Source: Candidatus Lutibacillus vidarii
Lineage (GTDB): Bacteria; Actinomycetota; Actinomycetes; Actinomycetales; Dermatophilaceae
Direction: 5' to 3'
NCBI GenBank assembly: GCA_016717165.1
Contig: JADKGA010000002.1
Coordinates: forward strand, 434,001-498,000
DNA: 64,000 nt
Under the pieces are notes generated by a model. That model did no database searches, was not told the DNA's origin, and worked only from the letters and a program-made list of their open reading frames with translations. The translations under genes and the position numbers were made by a program. Shown in pieces: positions 47,947-56,535 of this stretch (its first letter is position 1; each line of letters begins with the position of its first letter).

Positions 47947-48127
47947 GACGTAGGTCAAGGCGGAGCGCCGCGGGGGGCCGGCCGCGTCGAGTCGGGGCCA
48001 TCATCGCCGACTAGTTGTACTACCCACGTGCCGAAGGACGCCGCGTCCCGACCGCCTGAGCGAACGACACGTCCCGCCGCCTGGGCCGACCCCGCGCAAA
48101 CCCCGAGAGTCCGCCAAGGTAGAGCCC

Positions 48128-49000
48128 ATGCCCGTCCGTGACCGCCTGCTCGCCCTCCTCGTGGTGCTCGTCTGGGGGCTGAACTTCGTCGTCATCGACT
48201 GGGGGCTCACCGGGGTTCCGCCCCTGCTCTTCGTCGCGATGCGCTTCCTCCTGGTCGTCTTCCCGGCGATTCTCTTCGTCAAGCGGCCGACCGGCCGGTG
48301 GCAAGATGTCGCTCTCGTCGGGCTCTTCCTCTCGGTCGGACAGTTCGGTCTGCTCTACTCGAGCATGGCCGCCGGTATGCCGCCCGGCCTGGCCTCCTTG
48401 GTCCTGCAGGTCCAGGCGGCCTTCACGATCACCCTCGGGGCACGGATCCTCCACGAACGCCCCCGCGGCACTCAGGTCGCCGGCGTCGTCCTCGGGCTCG
48501 CCGGTCTGGTCGTCGTCGGCCTCGGCCGGGGCGGCGCCATACCGCTGGGCGCCTTCCTGCTGTGCGTCGGCGCGGCCGCGTCCTGGGCCGCGGGCAATAT
48601 CGCCTCGCGCAGGCTCGCCGGCGCCTCCGGCCTCTCGCTCACCGTGTGGTCCGGCCTCATCGTGCCCATCCCGCTCGCGCTGCTCGCCTGCCTGGTCAAC
48701 GGCCCGGCCGCCGTCGGCTCCGCCCTGACGCATCTCAGCCTGGTCAACTGGGCCTCGACGGCCTACACCGCGGCCTTCGCGTCCCTGTTCGGGTACGGGG
48801 TCTGGAACACCCTCCTGGGCCGCCACAAGGTGGCCGAGGTGGCGCCATACACCCTGCTCGTCCCGGTGGTCGGGATCGCGGCCGCAGCGACGCTGCGCGG
48901 CGAGCGGCCGACCGCCTGGGCCCTCGCCGGAGGGGCGCTCCTTGTGGCCGGGGTCGCCGTCGCGACCCTGCGCCGACCATCAGGCTCGACCGCGGGGTGA
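48128..49000 (+). CDS. EamA/DMT-family transporter
   Basis: 290-residue membrane protein with ten predicted helices in two EamA repeats. Repeat 1 begins LLALLVVLVWGLNFVVIDWG and contains ASLVLQVQAAFTITLGARIL with the conserved E-R (HERP); repeat 2 contains GAAASWAAGNIASRR and ends APYTLLVPVVGIAAA followed by GERPTAWALAGG. Close relatives export amino acids or their derivatives. ATG 48128 has AAGGTAGAG upstream. It is isolated between the repeat stretch and the S10 operon. Confidence 0.88.
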   Translation: MPVRDRLLALLVVLVWGLNFVVIDWGLTGVPPLLFVAMRFLLVVFPAILFVKRPTGRWQDVALVGLFLSVGQFGLLYSSMAAGMPPGLASLVLQVQAAFTITLGARILHERPRGTQVAGVVLGLAGLVVVGLGRGGAIPLGAFLLCVGAAASWAAGNIASRRLAGASGLSLTVWSGLIVPIPLALLACLVNGPAAVGSALTHLSLVNWASTAYTAAFASLFGYGVWNTLLGRHKVAEVAPYTLLVPVVGIAAAATLRGERPTAWALAGGALLVAGVAVATLRRPSGSTAG

Positions 49001-49310
49001 CCCCCCGGCCGACGATTTGGCCCCGTGACTGACGCTCTGGCACACTATGGAGGTTGCTTGACGCGCGACACGGGCCGATGCCTGCGTCGCCGCCCCCGCT
49101 GGACAAGCCCGGACGACCCACGGTCGACCAGGCGAGGCCGCAGGGAAGCGCAAGCGCCCGGTCCAACCGGCTGCGATCTCCTTGGCTGCGTAGGAGGACG
49201 GATTTCCGTCTGCCGCGCGGTCCGCGGGAAGGGCGACACGCCCGACCTCGGGGGTCGGAGGTGATGGATCGGTATCAGAGGTATGACGGCGAGAGAGAGA
49301 CGTAGCGCAG
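49001..49310. other. S10 operon promoter and leader region
   Basis: 310 bp upstream of rpsJ. GATTTGGCC at 49014 resembles the -35 element of the rplJ and rpsL promoters, with a weak -10 candidate (CACACT or CTATGG) around 49041-49050. The 3' part is a purine-rich leader ending GAGAGAGAGACG before rpsJ. No S10-leader structure recognised by eye. Confidence 0.45.
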
Positions 49311-49619
49311 ATGGCGGGACAGAAGATCCGCATCCGGCTGAAGTCGTACGACCACGAGGTCATCGACAGCTCGGCGCGCAAGATCGTGGACACCGTGACC
49401 CGGGCGGGTGCGACGGTCGTCGGCCCCGTGCCGCTGCCGACCGAGAAGAACGTCTTTGTGGTCATCCGGTCGCCCCACAAGTACAAGGACAGCCGCGAGC
49501 AGTTCGAGATGCGCACGCACAAGCGCCTCATCGACATCATCGACCCCACGCCCAAGGCCGTGGACTCGCTGATGCGTCTCGACCTGCCGGCTGACGTCAA
49601 CATCGAGATCAAGCTCTGA
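49311..49619 (+). CDS. rpsJ: 30S ribosomal protein S10
   Basis: 102-residue protein, also the NusE transcription factor. KIRIRLKSYDHEVIDSSARK and GPVPLPTEKNVFVVIRSPHK are characteristic. First gene of the long ribosomal cluster; rplC starts 8 bp after its stop. Confidence 0.98.
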   Translation: MAGQKIRIRLKSYDHEVIDSSARKIVDTVTRAGATVVGPVPLPTEKNVFVVIRSPHKYKDSREQFEMRTHKRLIDIIDPTPKAVDSLMRLDLPADVNIEIKL

Positions 49620-49627
49620 GGCTCACG

Positions 49628-50281
49628 ATGTCTACCAGTCAGCAGAAGAACGTCAAGGGCGTGCTGGGCGAGAAGCTCGGCATGACCCAGGTGTGGGATG
49701 CCGACAACCGGCTCATCCCCGTCACCGTCATCAAGGCCGGCCCGTGCGTGGTCACCCAGGTGCGCGGCGCGAGCGACGGCTACGAGGCCGTGCAGATCGC
49801 GTATGGCGCCATCGACCCCCGTAAGGTCAACAAGCCGATGACCGGGCACTTCGAGAAGGCCGGGGTCACCCCGCGGCGCCACCTCGTCGAGCTGCGGACC
49901 GCCGACGCGGCGCAGTACGAGGTCGGCCAGGAGGTCACCGTCGAGATCTTCGAGGCCGGCCAGAAGGTCGACGTCTCGGGGACCTCGAAGGGCAAGGGCT
50001 TCGCCGGTGTCATGAAGCGTCACGGCTTCCACGGCGTCTCGTCCTCGCACGGCCAGAAGCGCAACCACCGCAAGCCGGGCTCCATCGGTGGGTGCTCCAC
50101 CCCGGGTCGGGTCTTCAAGGGCATGCGGATGGCCGGCCGGATGGGTGGCGTCCGCCACACCGCCCAGAACCTGATGATCCACGCCGTCGACGTCGAGAAG
50201 GGCCTGCTGCTCGTCAAGGGCGCCGTCCCCGGCGCGCGCGGCGGCCTCGTCCTCGTCCGTAACGCCGCGAAGGGGGCCTGA
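49628..50281 (+). CDS. rplC: 50S ribosomal protein L3
   Basis: 217-residue primary 23S-binding protein near the peptidyl-transferase centre. GVLGEKLGMTQVWD at the N-terminus and the extended loop KGFAGVMKRHGFHG, SSSHGQKRNHRKPGSIG are typical. The start ATG 49628 is 8 bp after rpsJ; rplD follows 4 bp after its stop. Confidence 0.98.
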   Translation: MSTSQQKNVKGVLGEKLGMTQVWDADNRLIPVTVIKAGPCVVTQVRGASDGYEAVQIAYGAIDPRKVNKPMTGHFEKAGVTPRRHLVELRTADAAQYEVGQEVTVEIFEAGQKVDVSGTSKGKGFAGVMKRHGFHGVSSSHGQKRNHRKPGSIGGCSTPGRVFKGMRMAGRMGGVRHTAQNLMIHAVDVEKGLLLVKGAVPGARGGLVLVRNAAKGA

Positions 50282-50285
50282 CGTC

Positions 50286-51314
50286 ATGACGACCGTCGAC
50301 CTCATCAGCCCGAAGGGCACCAAGGAAGGCACCGTCGAGCTCCCCGCGGAGATCTTCGACGTCCAGACCAATGTCCCGCTCATCCACCAGGTCGTCGTCG
50401 CGCAGCTCGCGGCGGCTCGCCAGGGCACGCACAAGGCCAAGAGCCGTGGTGAGGTCCGTGGTGGTGGCCGCAAGCCGTACAAGCAGAAGGGCACCGGCCG
50501 CGCCCGCCAGGGCTCGACCCGCGCGCCGCAGTTCGCCGGCGGCGGCGTCGTCCACGGCCCGGTCCCGCGTGACTACAGCCAGCGCACCCCGAAGAAGATG
50601 AAGGCCGCCGCGCTGCGTGGCGCCCTCTCCGACCGGGCCCGCTTCGGCCGCGTCCACGTGCTCTCCGGCATCGTCAGCGGCGACGCCCCGTCGACCAAGG
50701 CCGCCGCGAGCCTGCTCGCCGGTCTCAGCCAGCGGCCGAACCTGCTCATCGTGGCCCAGCGCGACGACGAGCTGACGCTCAAGAGCGTCCGCAACCTCGG
50801 CAATGTCCACCTCCTGGCCGTCGACCAGCTCAACACGTATGACGTGCTGTGCTCCGACGAGGTCGTCTTCACCCAGGGTGCGCTCGAGGCCTTCCTCGAG
50901 TCCGCGCTGGCGAAGGCCCCCAAGGCCGACAAGGCCGCTCCGGTGCAGGACGCTCCGGCGCAGGACGCTCCGGCCAAGGCGGCGAAGGCCGACAAGCCCG
51001 CCAAGGCCGACAAGCCCGCCGACGCGGCGGCCGAGGCCCCCGCGGACGCGCCGCTGACCCTGCTCGACGCCTCCGACACCTCCGACGCCCCGGCCCTGCC
51101 CGCGGGCGCCGTGGCGCCGCTAGCCGACGGCTCGGCCCCCGAGGGCTACGCCATCAAGGGCAACGCCGACTCCGGCCTGTACCACGCCCCCGGTGGCCGG
51201 TGGTATGACGCCACCGTGGCCGAGTTCTGGTTCGCGGACGAGGCGGCAGCCCAGGCAGCCGGCTTCACCAAGGCCGGTAGCCGGGCCAAGAAGACGACCG
51301 AAGAGGACAAGTGA
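50286..51314 (+). CDS. rplD: 50S ribosomal protein L4 with C-terminal sunset-like domain
   Basis: 342 residues against the usual 200-220. Residues 1 to about 212 are a normal L4, including the exit-tunnel loop GGGRKPYKQKGTGRARQGST. Then comes an Ala/Lys/Pro/Asp-rich linker (about 213-280, with repeated KADKPA and QDAPA) and a small domain at about 283-330: EGYAIKGNADSGLYH, PGGRWYDATVAEFWF, EAAAQAAGF. That pattern (KGN...YH-PGG-x-Y...W-F...A-x-AGF) resembles the sunset domain found on unrelated actinobacterial proteins. The reading frame is continuous and the stop overlaps the rplW start. Confidence 0.95.
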   Translation: MTTVDLISPKGTKEGTVELPAEIFDVQTNVPLIHQVVVAQLAAARQGTHKAKSRGEVRGGGRKPYKQKGTGRARQGSTRAPQFAGGGVVHGPVPRDYSQRTPKKMKAAALRGALSDRARFGRVHVLSGIVSGDAPSTKAAASLLAGLSQRPNLLIVAQRDDELTLKSVRNLGNVHLLAVDQLNTYDVLCSDEVVFTQGALEAFLESALAKAPKADKAAPVQDAPAQDAPAKAAKADKPAKADKPADAAAEAPADAPLTLLDASDTSDAPALPAGAVAPLADGSAPEGYAIKGNADSGLYHAPGGRWYDATVAEFWFADEAAAQAAGFTKAGSRAKKTTEEDK

Positions 51315-51604
51315 TGGAGAAGAACCCCCGCGACATCCTCATCGCCCCCGTGGTGTCGGAGAAGTCCTACGGGCTGCTCGACCAGGGCAAGTACACGTTC
51401 GTCGTGGACCCCCGGGCGAACAAGACCGAGATCAAGATTGCCGTCGAGAAGGTCTTCGGCGTCAAGGTCGACTCGGTCCACACCCTGAACCGCCAGGGCA
51501 AGGTGCGCCGGACCAAGTTCGGTCTCGGTCGTCGCAAGGACACCAAGCGCGCGATCGTCACCTTGAAGTCGGGCTCCATCGACATCTTCGGCCAGGTCGG
51601 CTGA
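51314..51604 (+). CDS. rplW: 50S ribosomal protein L23
   Basis: 96-residue protein at the tunnel exit, docking site for trigger factor and SRP. KNPRDILIAPVVSEKSYGLL and YTFVVDPRANKTEIKIAVE are typical. ATG 51314 overlaps the rplD stop by one base; GTG 51311 is an alternative start. Confidence 0.97.
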   Translation: MEKNPRDILIAPVVSEKSYGLLDQGKYTFVVDPRANKTEIKIAVEKVFGVKVDSVHTLNRQGKVRRTKFGLGRRKDTKRAIVTLKSGSIDIFGQVG

Positions 51605-51634
51605 GGGCAGAGAAGCTGAGGAACGACATACGCC

Positions 51635-52471
51635 ATGGGTATCCGTAAGTACAAGCCGACCACGCCCGGTCGCCGCGGCAGCTCTGTCGCCGACTTTGTC
51701 GAGGTGACTCGCTCCACCCCGGAGAAGTCGCTCGTCAGGCCGCTGAGCAAGACCGGCGGGCGCAACAACGCGGGTCGCATCACGACCCGGCACATCGGCG
51801 GTGGGCACAAGAAGGCCTACCGGGTCATCGACTTCCGTCGCCACGACAAGGACGGTGTGCCGGCCAAGGTCGCGCACATCGAGTACGACCCGAACCGCAC
51901 CGCACGCATCGCGCTGCTGCACTACGCCGACGGCGAGAAGCGGTACATCCTCGCGCCGAACAAGCTCAAGCAGGGTGACCTCATCGAGAACGGGCCGAGC
52001 GCGGACATCAAGCCGGGCAACGCCCTGCCGCTGCGCAATATCCCCGTCGGTACGGTCATCCACGCCATCGAGCTCAAGCCCGGTGGCGGCGCGAAGATCG
52101 CCCGCTCCGCCGGTGCGCGCGTCCAGCTCGTCGCCAAGGACGGTCCGTTCGCCCAGCTGCGTATGCCGTCCGGCGAGATCCGCAATGTCGACGTCCGCTG
52201 CCGCGCGACGGTCGGCGAGGTCGGCAACGCCGAGCAGAGCAATATCAACTGGGGCAAGGCCGGCCGGATGCGGTGGAAGGGCAAGCGCCCGACCGTCCGT
52301 GGTGTCGCCATGAACCCGATCGACCACCCGCACGGTGGTGGTGAGGGCAAGACCTCCGGTGGACGCCACCCGGTCACCCCGTGGGGGCAGCCGGAGGGCC
52401 GCACCCGCCACCCGCACAAGGAGAGCGACAAGCTCATCGTGCGCCGCCGTCGTACTGGCAAGAAGCGCTGA
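51635..52471 (+). CDS. rplB: 50S ribosomal protein L2
   Basis: 278-residue core 50S protein needed for subunit association and peptidyl transfer. GIRKYKPTTPGRRGSS at the N-terminus and the C-terminal MNPIDHPHGGGEGKTSGGRH with the conserved histidine are present. It begins 30 bp after rplW and is preceded by GCTGAGGAACG. Confidence 0.98.
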   Translation: MGIRKYKPTTPGRRGSSVADFVEVTRSTPEKSLVRPLSKTGGRNNAGRITTRHIGGGHKKAYRVIDFRRHDKDGVPAKVAHIEYDPNRTARIALLHYADGEKRYILAPNKLKQGDLIENGPSADIKPGNALPLRNIPVGTVIHAIELKPGGGAKIARSAGARVQLVAKDGPFAQLRMPSGEIRNVDVRCRATVGEVGNAEQSNINWGKAGRMRWKGKRPTVRGVAMNPIDHPHGGGEGKTSGGRHPVTPWGQPEGRTRHPHKESDKLIVRRRRTGKKR

Positions 52472-52486
52472 CAGGAGCGATAGAGG

Positions 52487-52768
52487 ATGCCTCGTAGCCT
52501 CAAGAAGGGCCCCTTCATCGACGACCACCTTCAGAAGAAGGTGGACGCCCAGAACGATGCGGGTAGCAAGAACGTCATCAAGACCTGGTCTCGTCGGTCG
52601 GTCATCAGCCCCGACATGCTCGGTCACACCTTCGCCGTGCACGACGGCCGCAAGCACGTCCCGGTCTTCGTGACCGAGTCGATGGTCGGCCACAAGCTCG
52701 GCGAGTTCGCCCCGACCCGTACCTTCCGTGGTCACGTGAAGGACGACAAGAAGGGACGTCGTCGCTGA
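52487..52768 (+). CDS. rpsS: 30S ribosomal protein S19
   Basis: 93-residue 30S head protein. MPRSLKKGPFIDDHLQKKV and the C-terminal GEFAPTRTFRGH are characteristic. Preceded by AGGAGCGATAGAGG; its stop overlaps the rplV start (TGATG). Confidence 0.98.
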   Translation: MPRSLKKGPFIDDHLQKKVDAQNDAGSKNVIKTWSRRSVISPDMLGHTFAVHDGRKHVPVFVTESMVGHKLGEFAPTRTFRGHVKDDKKGRRR

Positions 52769-53166
52769 TGGCCACCCAGGACCTCGACGTGCTGACCGCC
52801 AAGGCGGTCGCCCGGCACGTCCGTGTCACCCCGCAGAAGGCCCGCCGGGTCATCGACCTCATCCGTGGCAAGAAGGCCACCGACGCGGTCGCCGTGCTGA
52901 CCTTCGCCCAGCAGTCCGCCTCGGAGCCGGTGCGCAAGGTGCTCGAGAGCGCCATTGCCAACGCCCGGGTCAAGGCCGACCTCGCCTCGGAGCCCTTCGA
53001 CGAGCGCTCGCTCGTCGTCGCCGAGGCGTATGTCGACGAGGGCCCGACGATGAAGCGCTTCCAGCCGCGGGCCCAGGGCCGCGCATACCGCATCAACAAG
53101 CGGACCAGCCACATCACCGTGGCCGTGGCCGCACAGCAGAGCAGCGTCAAGGGAGGCACCCGCTGA
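52768..53166 (+). CDS. rplV: 50S ribosomal protein L22
   Basis: 132-residue protein whose beta hairpin lines the exit tunnel beside L4. KAVARHVRVTPQKARRVIDL and the hairpin MKRFQPRAQGRAYRINKRTS are typical; no macrolide-resistance insertion is apparent in the hairpin. The stop overlaps the rpsC start by one base. Confidence 0.98.
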   Translation: MATQDLDVLTAKAVARHVRVTPQKARRVIDLIRGKKATDAVAVLTFAQQSASEPVRKVLESAIANARVKADLASEPFDERSLVVAEAYVDEGPTMKRFQPRAQGRAYRINKRTSHITVAVAAQQSSVKGGTR

Positions 53167-53975
53167 TGGGGCAGAAAGTCAACCCGCACGGGTTCCGCCT
53201 CGGCATCACCACCGAGCACAAGAGCCGGTGGTTCGCCGACAGCACCAAGTCCGGCCAGCGGTACCGCGACTATGTCAAGGAGGACGTCGAGATCCGCAAG
53301 ATGATGTCCTCCGGCATGGAGCGGGCCGGCATCTCGCGGGTGGAGATCGAGCGCACGCGGGACCGCGTCCGCGTCGACATCCACACCGCCCGTCCGGGCA
53401 TCGTCATCGGTCGCCGTGGCGCCGAGGCCGACCGGCTCCGCGGTGAGCTGGAGAAGCTCACCGCCAAGCAGGTCCAGCTGAACATCCTCGAGGTCAAGAA
53501 CCCCGAGACCGACGCCCAGCTCGTCGCCCAGGGCATCGCCGAGCAGCTCTCGGCCCGCGTGTCCTTCCGGCGCGCCATGCGCAAGGGGATGCAGACCGCC
53601 CTGCGCGCCGGCGCCAAGGGCATCCGGGTCCAGTGCTCGGGTCGGCTCCAGGGCGCGGAGATGTCCCGCTCGGAGTTCTACCGCGAGGGCCGCGTCCCGC
53701 TGCACACGCTGCGCGCGAACATCGACTACGGCTTCTACGAGGCCCGGACGACGTTCGGCCGCATCGGCGTCAAGGTGTGGATCTACAAGGGTGACCTCAC
53801 CGCGCGCGAGCTGGCTGCGCAGCAGGCCGCCGCGCCGCGCCCGAGCCGCCCGCGTCGCGACGGGGACCGCCCGACGCGCGCTCGCCGTCCCGACCGCCTC
53901 GAGGCGTCCTCGGACGCCCCGACCGACTCGGCCGCTGGCGCTCCTGTGCCGGCTGCCGCGACCGAAGAGGCCTGA
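53166..53975 (+). CDS. rpsC: 30S ribosomal protein S3
   Basis: 269-residue protein at the mRNA entry site. MGQKVNPHGFRLGITTEHKS, the KH motif GIVIGRRGAEADRLR and FGRIGVKVWIYKGD are intact. From about residue 217 there is a Pro/Arg/Ala/Asp-rich tail of about 50 residues, common in actinobacteria and of unknown use. ATG 53166 overlaps the rplV stop. Confidence 0.98.
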   Translation: MGQKVNPHGFRLGITTEHKSRWFADSTKSGQRYRDYVKEDVEIRKMMSSGMERAGISRVEIERTRDRVRVDIHTARPGIVIGRRGAEADRLRGELEKLTAKQVQLNILEVKNPETDAQLVAQGIAEQLSARVSFRRAMRKGMQTALRAGAKGIRVQCSGRLQGAEMSRSEFYREGRVPLHTLRANIDYGFYEARTTFGRIGVKVWIYKGDLTARELAAQQAAAPRPSRPRRDGDRPTRARRPDRLEASSDAPTDSAAGAPVPAAATEEA

Positions 53976-53976
53976 G

Positions 53977-54396
53977 ATGTTGATTCCTCGGCGCATCAAG
54001 CACCGCAAGCAGCACCACCCCGGCCGCTCCGGCGCCTCCAAGGGTGGCAACACCATCGCCTTCGGCGACTTCGGCATCCAGGCCCTGGAGCCGGCCTATG
54101 TGACGAACCGGCAGATCGAGTCCGCCCGTATCGCCATGACCCGCTACATCAAGCGTGGCGGCAAGGTGTGGATCAATATCTACCCGGACCGTCCGCTGAC
54201 CAAGAAGCCGGCCGAGACCCGGATGGGGTCCGGCAAGGGCTCGCCCGAGTGGTGGGTGGCCAATGTCAAGCCCGGCCGGGTCATGTTCGAGCTGGCCGGC
54301 GTGTCGGAGCCGGTGGCCCGCGAGGCCATGCGGCTGGCCATGCACAAGCTCCCGATGAAGTGCCGCTTCGTGCGGCGCGAAGGTGGTGACATCTGA
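53977..54396 (+). CDS. rplP: 50S ribosomal protein L16
   Basis: 139-residue protein near the A site. It starts MLIPRRIKHRKQHHPGRSG at ATG 53977, one base after the rpsC stop, and contains GKGSPEWWVANVKPGRVMFE. In-frame codons upstream lie inside rpsC and are shadow. The stop overlaps the rpmC start. Confidence 0.98.
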   Translation: MLIPRRIKHRKQHHPGRSGASKGGNTIAFGDFGIQALEPAYVTNRQIESARIAMTRYIKRGGKVWINIYPDRPLTKKPAETRMGSGKGSPEWWVANVKPGRVMFELAGVSEPVAREAMRLAMHKLPMKCRFVRREGGDI

Positions 54397-54671
54397 TGGC
54401 AGTCGGTTCGCAGGACCTCGCCCCCGAGCAGCTGCGTGGTCTCGACGACGCCCGTCTTGTCGACGAGCTGCGCAAGGCCAAGGAGGAGCTGTTCAACCTC
54501 CGTTTTCAGTCGGCCACCGGCCAGCTGGAGAGCCACGGTCGGCTTCGTGCGGTCAAGAAGGACATCGCCCGGATCTACACGATCATGCGCGAGCGTGAGC
54601 TCGGCATCGGCTCGGCTCCTGAGCCCGAGCCGGTCGTGACCTCCGGCAAGAAGGCGAAGGCCAAGTCATGA
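54396..54671 (+). CDS. rpmC: 50S ribosomal protein L29
   Basis: 91-residue protein at the tunnel exit. The two-helix core is LRGLDDARLVDELRKAKEEL and FNLRFQSATGQLESHGRLRA. About 20 residues longer than the minimal form, with a Pro/Glu/Lys tail. It overlaps rplP at its start and rpsQ at its end (ATGA). Confidence 0.97.
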   Translation: MAVGSQDLAPEQLRGLDDARLVDELRKAKEELFNLRFQSATGQLESHGRLRAVKKDIARIYTIMRERELGIGSAPEPEPVVTSGKKAKAKS

Positions 54672-54967
54672 GCGAGAGCAGTATGGAGAACAGCGTGAAC
54701 GAGGCCGAGTCGCTGGATCGCAACGACCGCAAGACCCGTCAGGGCTATGTCGTCAGCGACAAGATGGACAAGACCGTTGTCGTCGAGGTGCAGGACCGCG
54801 TCAAGCACCCGCTCTACGGCAAGGTCATGCGCCGCACCAGCAAGGTCAAGGCGCACGACGAGCAGAACTCGTGTGGCGTCGGCGACCGCGTCCTGATCAT
54901 GGAGACCCGCCCGCTGTCGGCGACGAAGCGGTGGCGCGTCGTGGAGATTCTGGAGAGGGCGAAGTGA
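54668..54967 (+). CDS. rpsQ: 30S ribosomal protein S17
   Basis: 99-residue primary 16S-binding protein. The core starts at RKTRQGYVVSDKMDKTVVVE and contains HPLYGKVMRRTSK and RPLSATKRWRVVEI. The N-terminal 20 residues are an acidic extension; ATG 54683 is an in-frame alternative start. Coupled by 4-bp overlaps to both neighbours. Confidence 0.97.
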   Translation: MSESSMENSVNEAESLDRNDRKTRQGYVVSDKMDKTVVVEVQDRVKHPLYGKVMRRTSKVKAHDEQNSCGVGDRVLIMETRPLSATKRWRVVEILERAK

Positions 54968-55332
54968 TCCAGCAGGAGACTCGGCTGCGCGTCGCCGACA
55001 ACACCGGTGCCAAGGAGCTCTTGTGCATCCGGGTTCTCGGCGGCTCGGGCCGGCGGTATGCCGGCATCGGCGACATCATCGTCGCCTCCGTCAAGGACGC
55101 CATCCCCGGCGGCAATGTCAAGAAGGGCGATGTCGTCAAGGCCGTCGTCGTGCGCACCGTCAAGGAGCGCCGTCGGCCGGACGGGTCCTACATCAAGTTC
55201 GACGAGAACGCCGCGGTGATCCTCAAGAACGACGGTGACCCCCGGGGCACCCGCATCTTCGGCCCGGTCGGGCGCGAGCTGCGTGAGAAGAAGTTCATGA
55301 AGATCATCTCGCTGGCGCCGGAGGTGCTCTGA
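54964..55332 (+). CDS. rplN: 50S ribosomal protein L14
   Basis: 122-residue intersubunit-bridge protein. The GTG start at 54964 overlaps the rpsQ stop and gives IQQETRLRVADNTGAKE; GDIIVASVKDAIPGG and GTRIFGPVGRELR are typical. rplX starts 3 bp after the stop. Confidence 0.98.
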   Translation: MIQQETRLRVADNTGAKELLCIRVLGGSGRRYAGIGDIIVASVKDAIPGGNVKKGDVVKAVVVRTVKERRRPDGSYIKFDENAAVILKNDGDPRGTRIFGPVGRELREKKFMKIISLAPEVL

Positions 55333-55335
55333 GCC

Positions 55336-55701
55336 ATGGCGAAGATGAAGATCAAGAAGGGTGACCTCGTCCAGGTCATCAGCGGCCGTGCCCAGAAGCA
55401 CGGCGGCGACCGGGGCAAGCAGGGCAAGGTCATCGCCGTGTACCCGCAGACCCAGCGGGTCCTCGTCGAGGGGATCAACCGGGTCACCAAGCACGTCAAG
55501 GCCGGCACGACGACCCGCGGGTCGCGCACCGGTGGCCTCATCCACGCCGAGGCCCCGCTGCACATCAGCAATGTCGCCGTCGTCGACCCCGACACCAAGA
55601 AGCCGACCCGGGTCAAGACCCGCGTCGAGACCGTCGAGCGCGACGGCCGTTCCCGGGTGGTTCGCACCCGGGTCGCCGTCCGCTCGGGCAAGGACCTGTG
55701 A
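55336..55701 (+). CDS. rplX: 50S ribosomal protein L24
   Basis: 121-residue assembly-initiating protein. The KOW motif KKGDLVQVISGRAQKHGGDR begins the protein, and GINRVTKHVKAG and ETVERDGRSRVVR follow. The stop overlaps the rplE start by one base. Confidence 0.97.
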   Translation: MAKMKIKKGDLVQVISGRAQKHGGDRGKQGKVIAVYPQTQRVLVEGINRVTKHVKAGTTTRGSRTGGLIHAEAPLHISNVAVVDPDTKKPTRVKTRVETVERDGRSRVVRTRVAVRSGKDL

Positions 55702-56261
55702 TGACGACCACCGCCACGTCCCCGCGTCTGAAGGCGCGCTACGCCGAGCAGATCAAGCCGGCCATGCAGGAGCAGTTCGGCTACGGCAACATCATGCAGG
55801 TGCCGGGCCTGACCAAGGTCGTCGTCAACATGGGTGTCGGCGAGGCGGCTCGGGACAGCAAGCTCATCGAGGGAGCCTTGCGCGACCTCACCGCGATCAC
55901 GGGGCAGAAGCCCGTGGTCACCCGGGCGCGCAAGTCCATCGCTCAGTTCAAGCTCCGCGAGGGTATGCCGATCGGCGCCCACGTGACCTTGCGCGGCGAC
56001 CGGATGTGGGAGTTCCTCGACCGGCTCGTCTCCGTGGCGCTGCCGCGGATCCGCGACTTCCGGGGTCTGTCGGGCAAGCAGTTCGACGGCCGCGGCAACT
56101 ACACCTTCGGTCTCAACGAGCAGTCGATGTTCTACGAGATCGACCAGGACAAGACCGACCGGGTCCGCGGTATGGACATCACGGTGGTCACGACCGCCAC
56201 CAACGACGACGAGGGTCGCGCGCTGCTCAAGGCGCTCGGCTTCCCGTTCAAGGAGAACTGA
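55701..56261 (+). CDS. rplE: 50S ribosomal protein L5
   Basis: 186-residue 5S-RNA-binding protein. YGNIMQVPGLTKVVVNMGVG, ITGQKPVVTRARKSIAQFKL and DFRGLSGKQFDGRGNYTFGL are typical. ATG 55701 overlaps the rplX stop; GTG 55698 is an alternative. rpsN follows immediately. Confidence 0.97.
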   Translation: MTTTATSPRLKARYAEQIKPAMQEQFGYGNIMQVPGLTKVVVNMGVGEAARDSKLIEGALRDLTAITGQKPVVTRARKSIAQFKLREGMPIGAHVTLRGDRMWEFLDRLVSVALPRIRDFRGLSGKQFDGRGNYTFGLNEQSMFYEIDQDKTDRVRGMDITVVTTATNDDEGRALLKALGFPFKEN

Positions 56262-56262
56262 G

Positions 56263-56448
56263 ATGGCCAAGACCGCCCTGATCAACAAGGCGAACAAGAA
56301 GCCGAAGTTCGCGGTGCGGGCCTACACCCGTTGCCAGCGCTGCGGCCGTCCGCACTCGGTCTACAAGAAGTTCGGGCTGTGCCGGGTGTGCCTTCGCGAG
56401 ATGGCCCACCGCGGCGAGCTGCCCGGCGTGACCAAGAGCTCCTGGTAA
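56263..56448 (+). CDS. rpsN: 30S ribosomal protein S14, zinc-binding (type Z)
   Basis: 61-residue short form with two CxxC pairs (CQRCGRPHSVYKKFGLCRVC), the zinc-dependent C+ version. The C-terminus REMAHRGELPGVTKSSW is typical. One base after the rplE stop. Organisms with this version often keep a zinc-free longer paralogue under Zur control; none is in this window. Confidence 0.97.
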   Translation: MAKTALINKANKKPKFAVRAYTRCQRCGRPHSVYKKFGLCRVCLREMAHRGELPGVTKSSW

Positions 56449-56535
56449 ACCACCTCCCCCCAACGAACTACACCGAAGGTCGGCCCGGCATACCTGCCGG
56501 CAAAGAAACCGCGGTGAGGAAGGGCACCAGCCCAC

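Larger units (their letters stand above)
47150..48127. other. Gene-free, repeat-rich stretch
   Basis: 978 bp with no convincing gene. It holds three separate tandem-repeat arrays (listed individually) and, at 48009-48030, a short A/T-richer patch (GACTAGTTGTACTACC) that could carry the promoter of the EamA gene. Short open frames here are composed of repeat units and change frame between units. Confidence 0.75.

Noticed and set aside
47146..48014. Short open frames on both strands in the repeat stretch considered as genes
   Set aside because: They consist of repeat units, switch frame between units and show no domain, start-site or codon-position bias.
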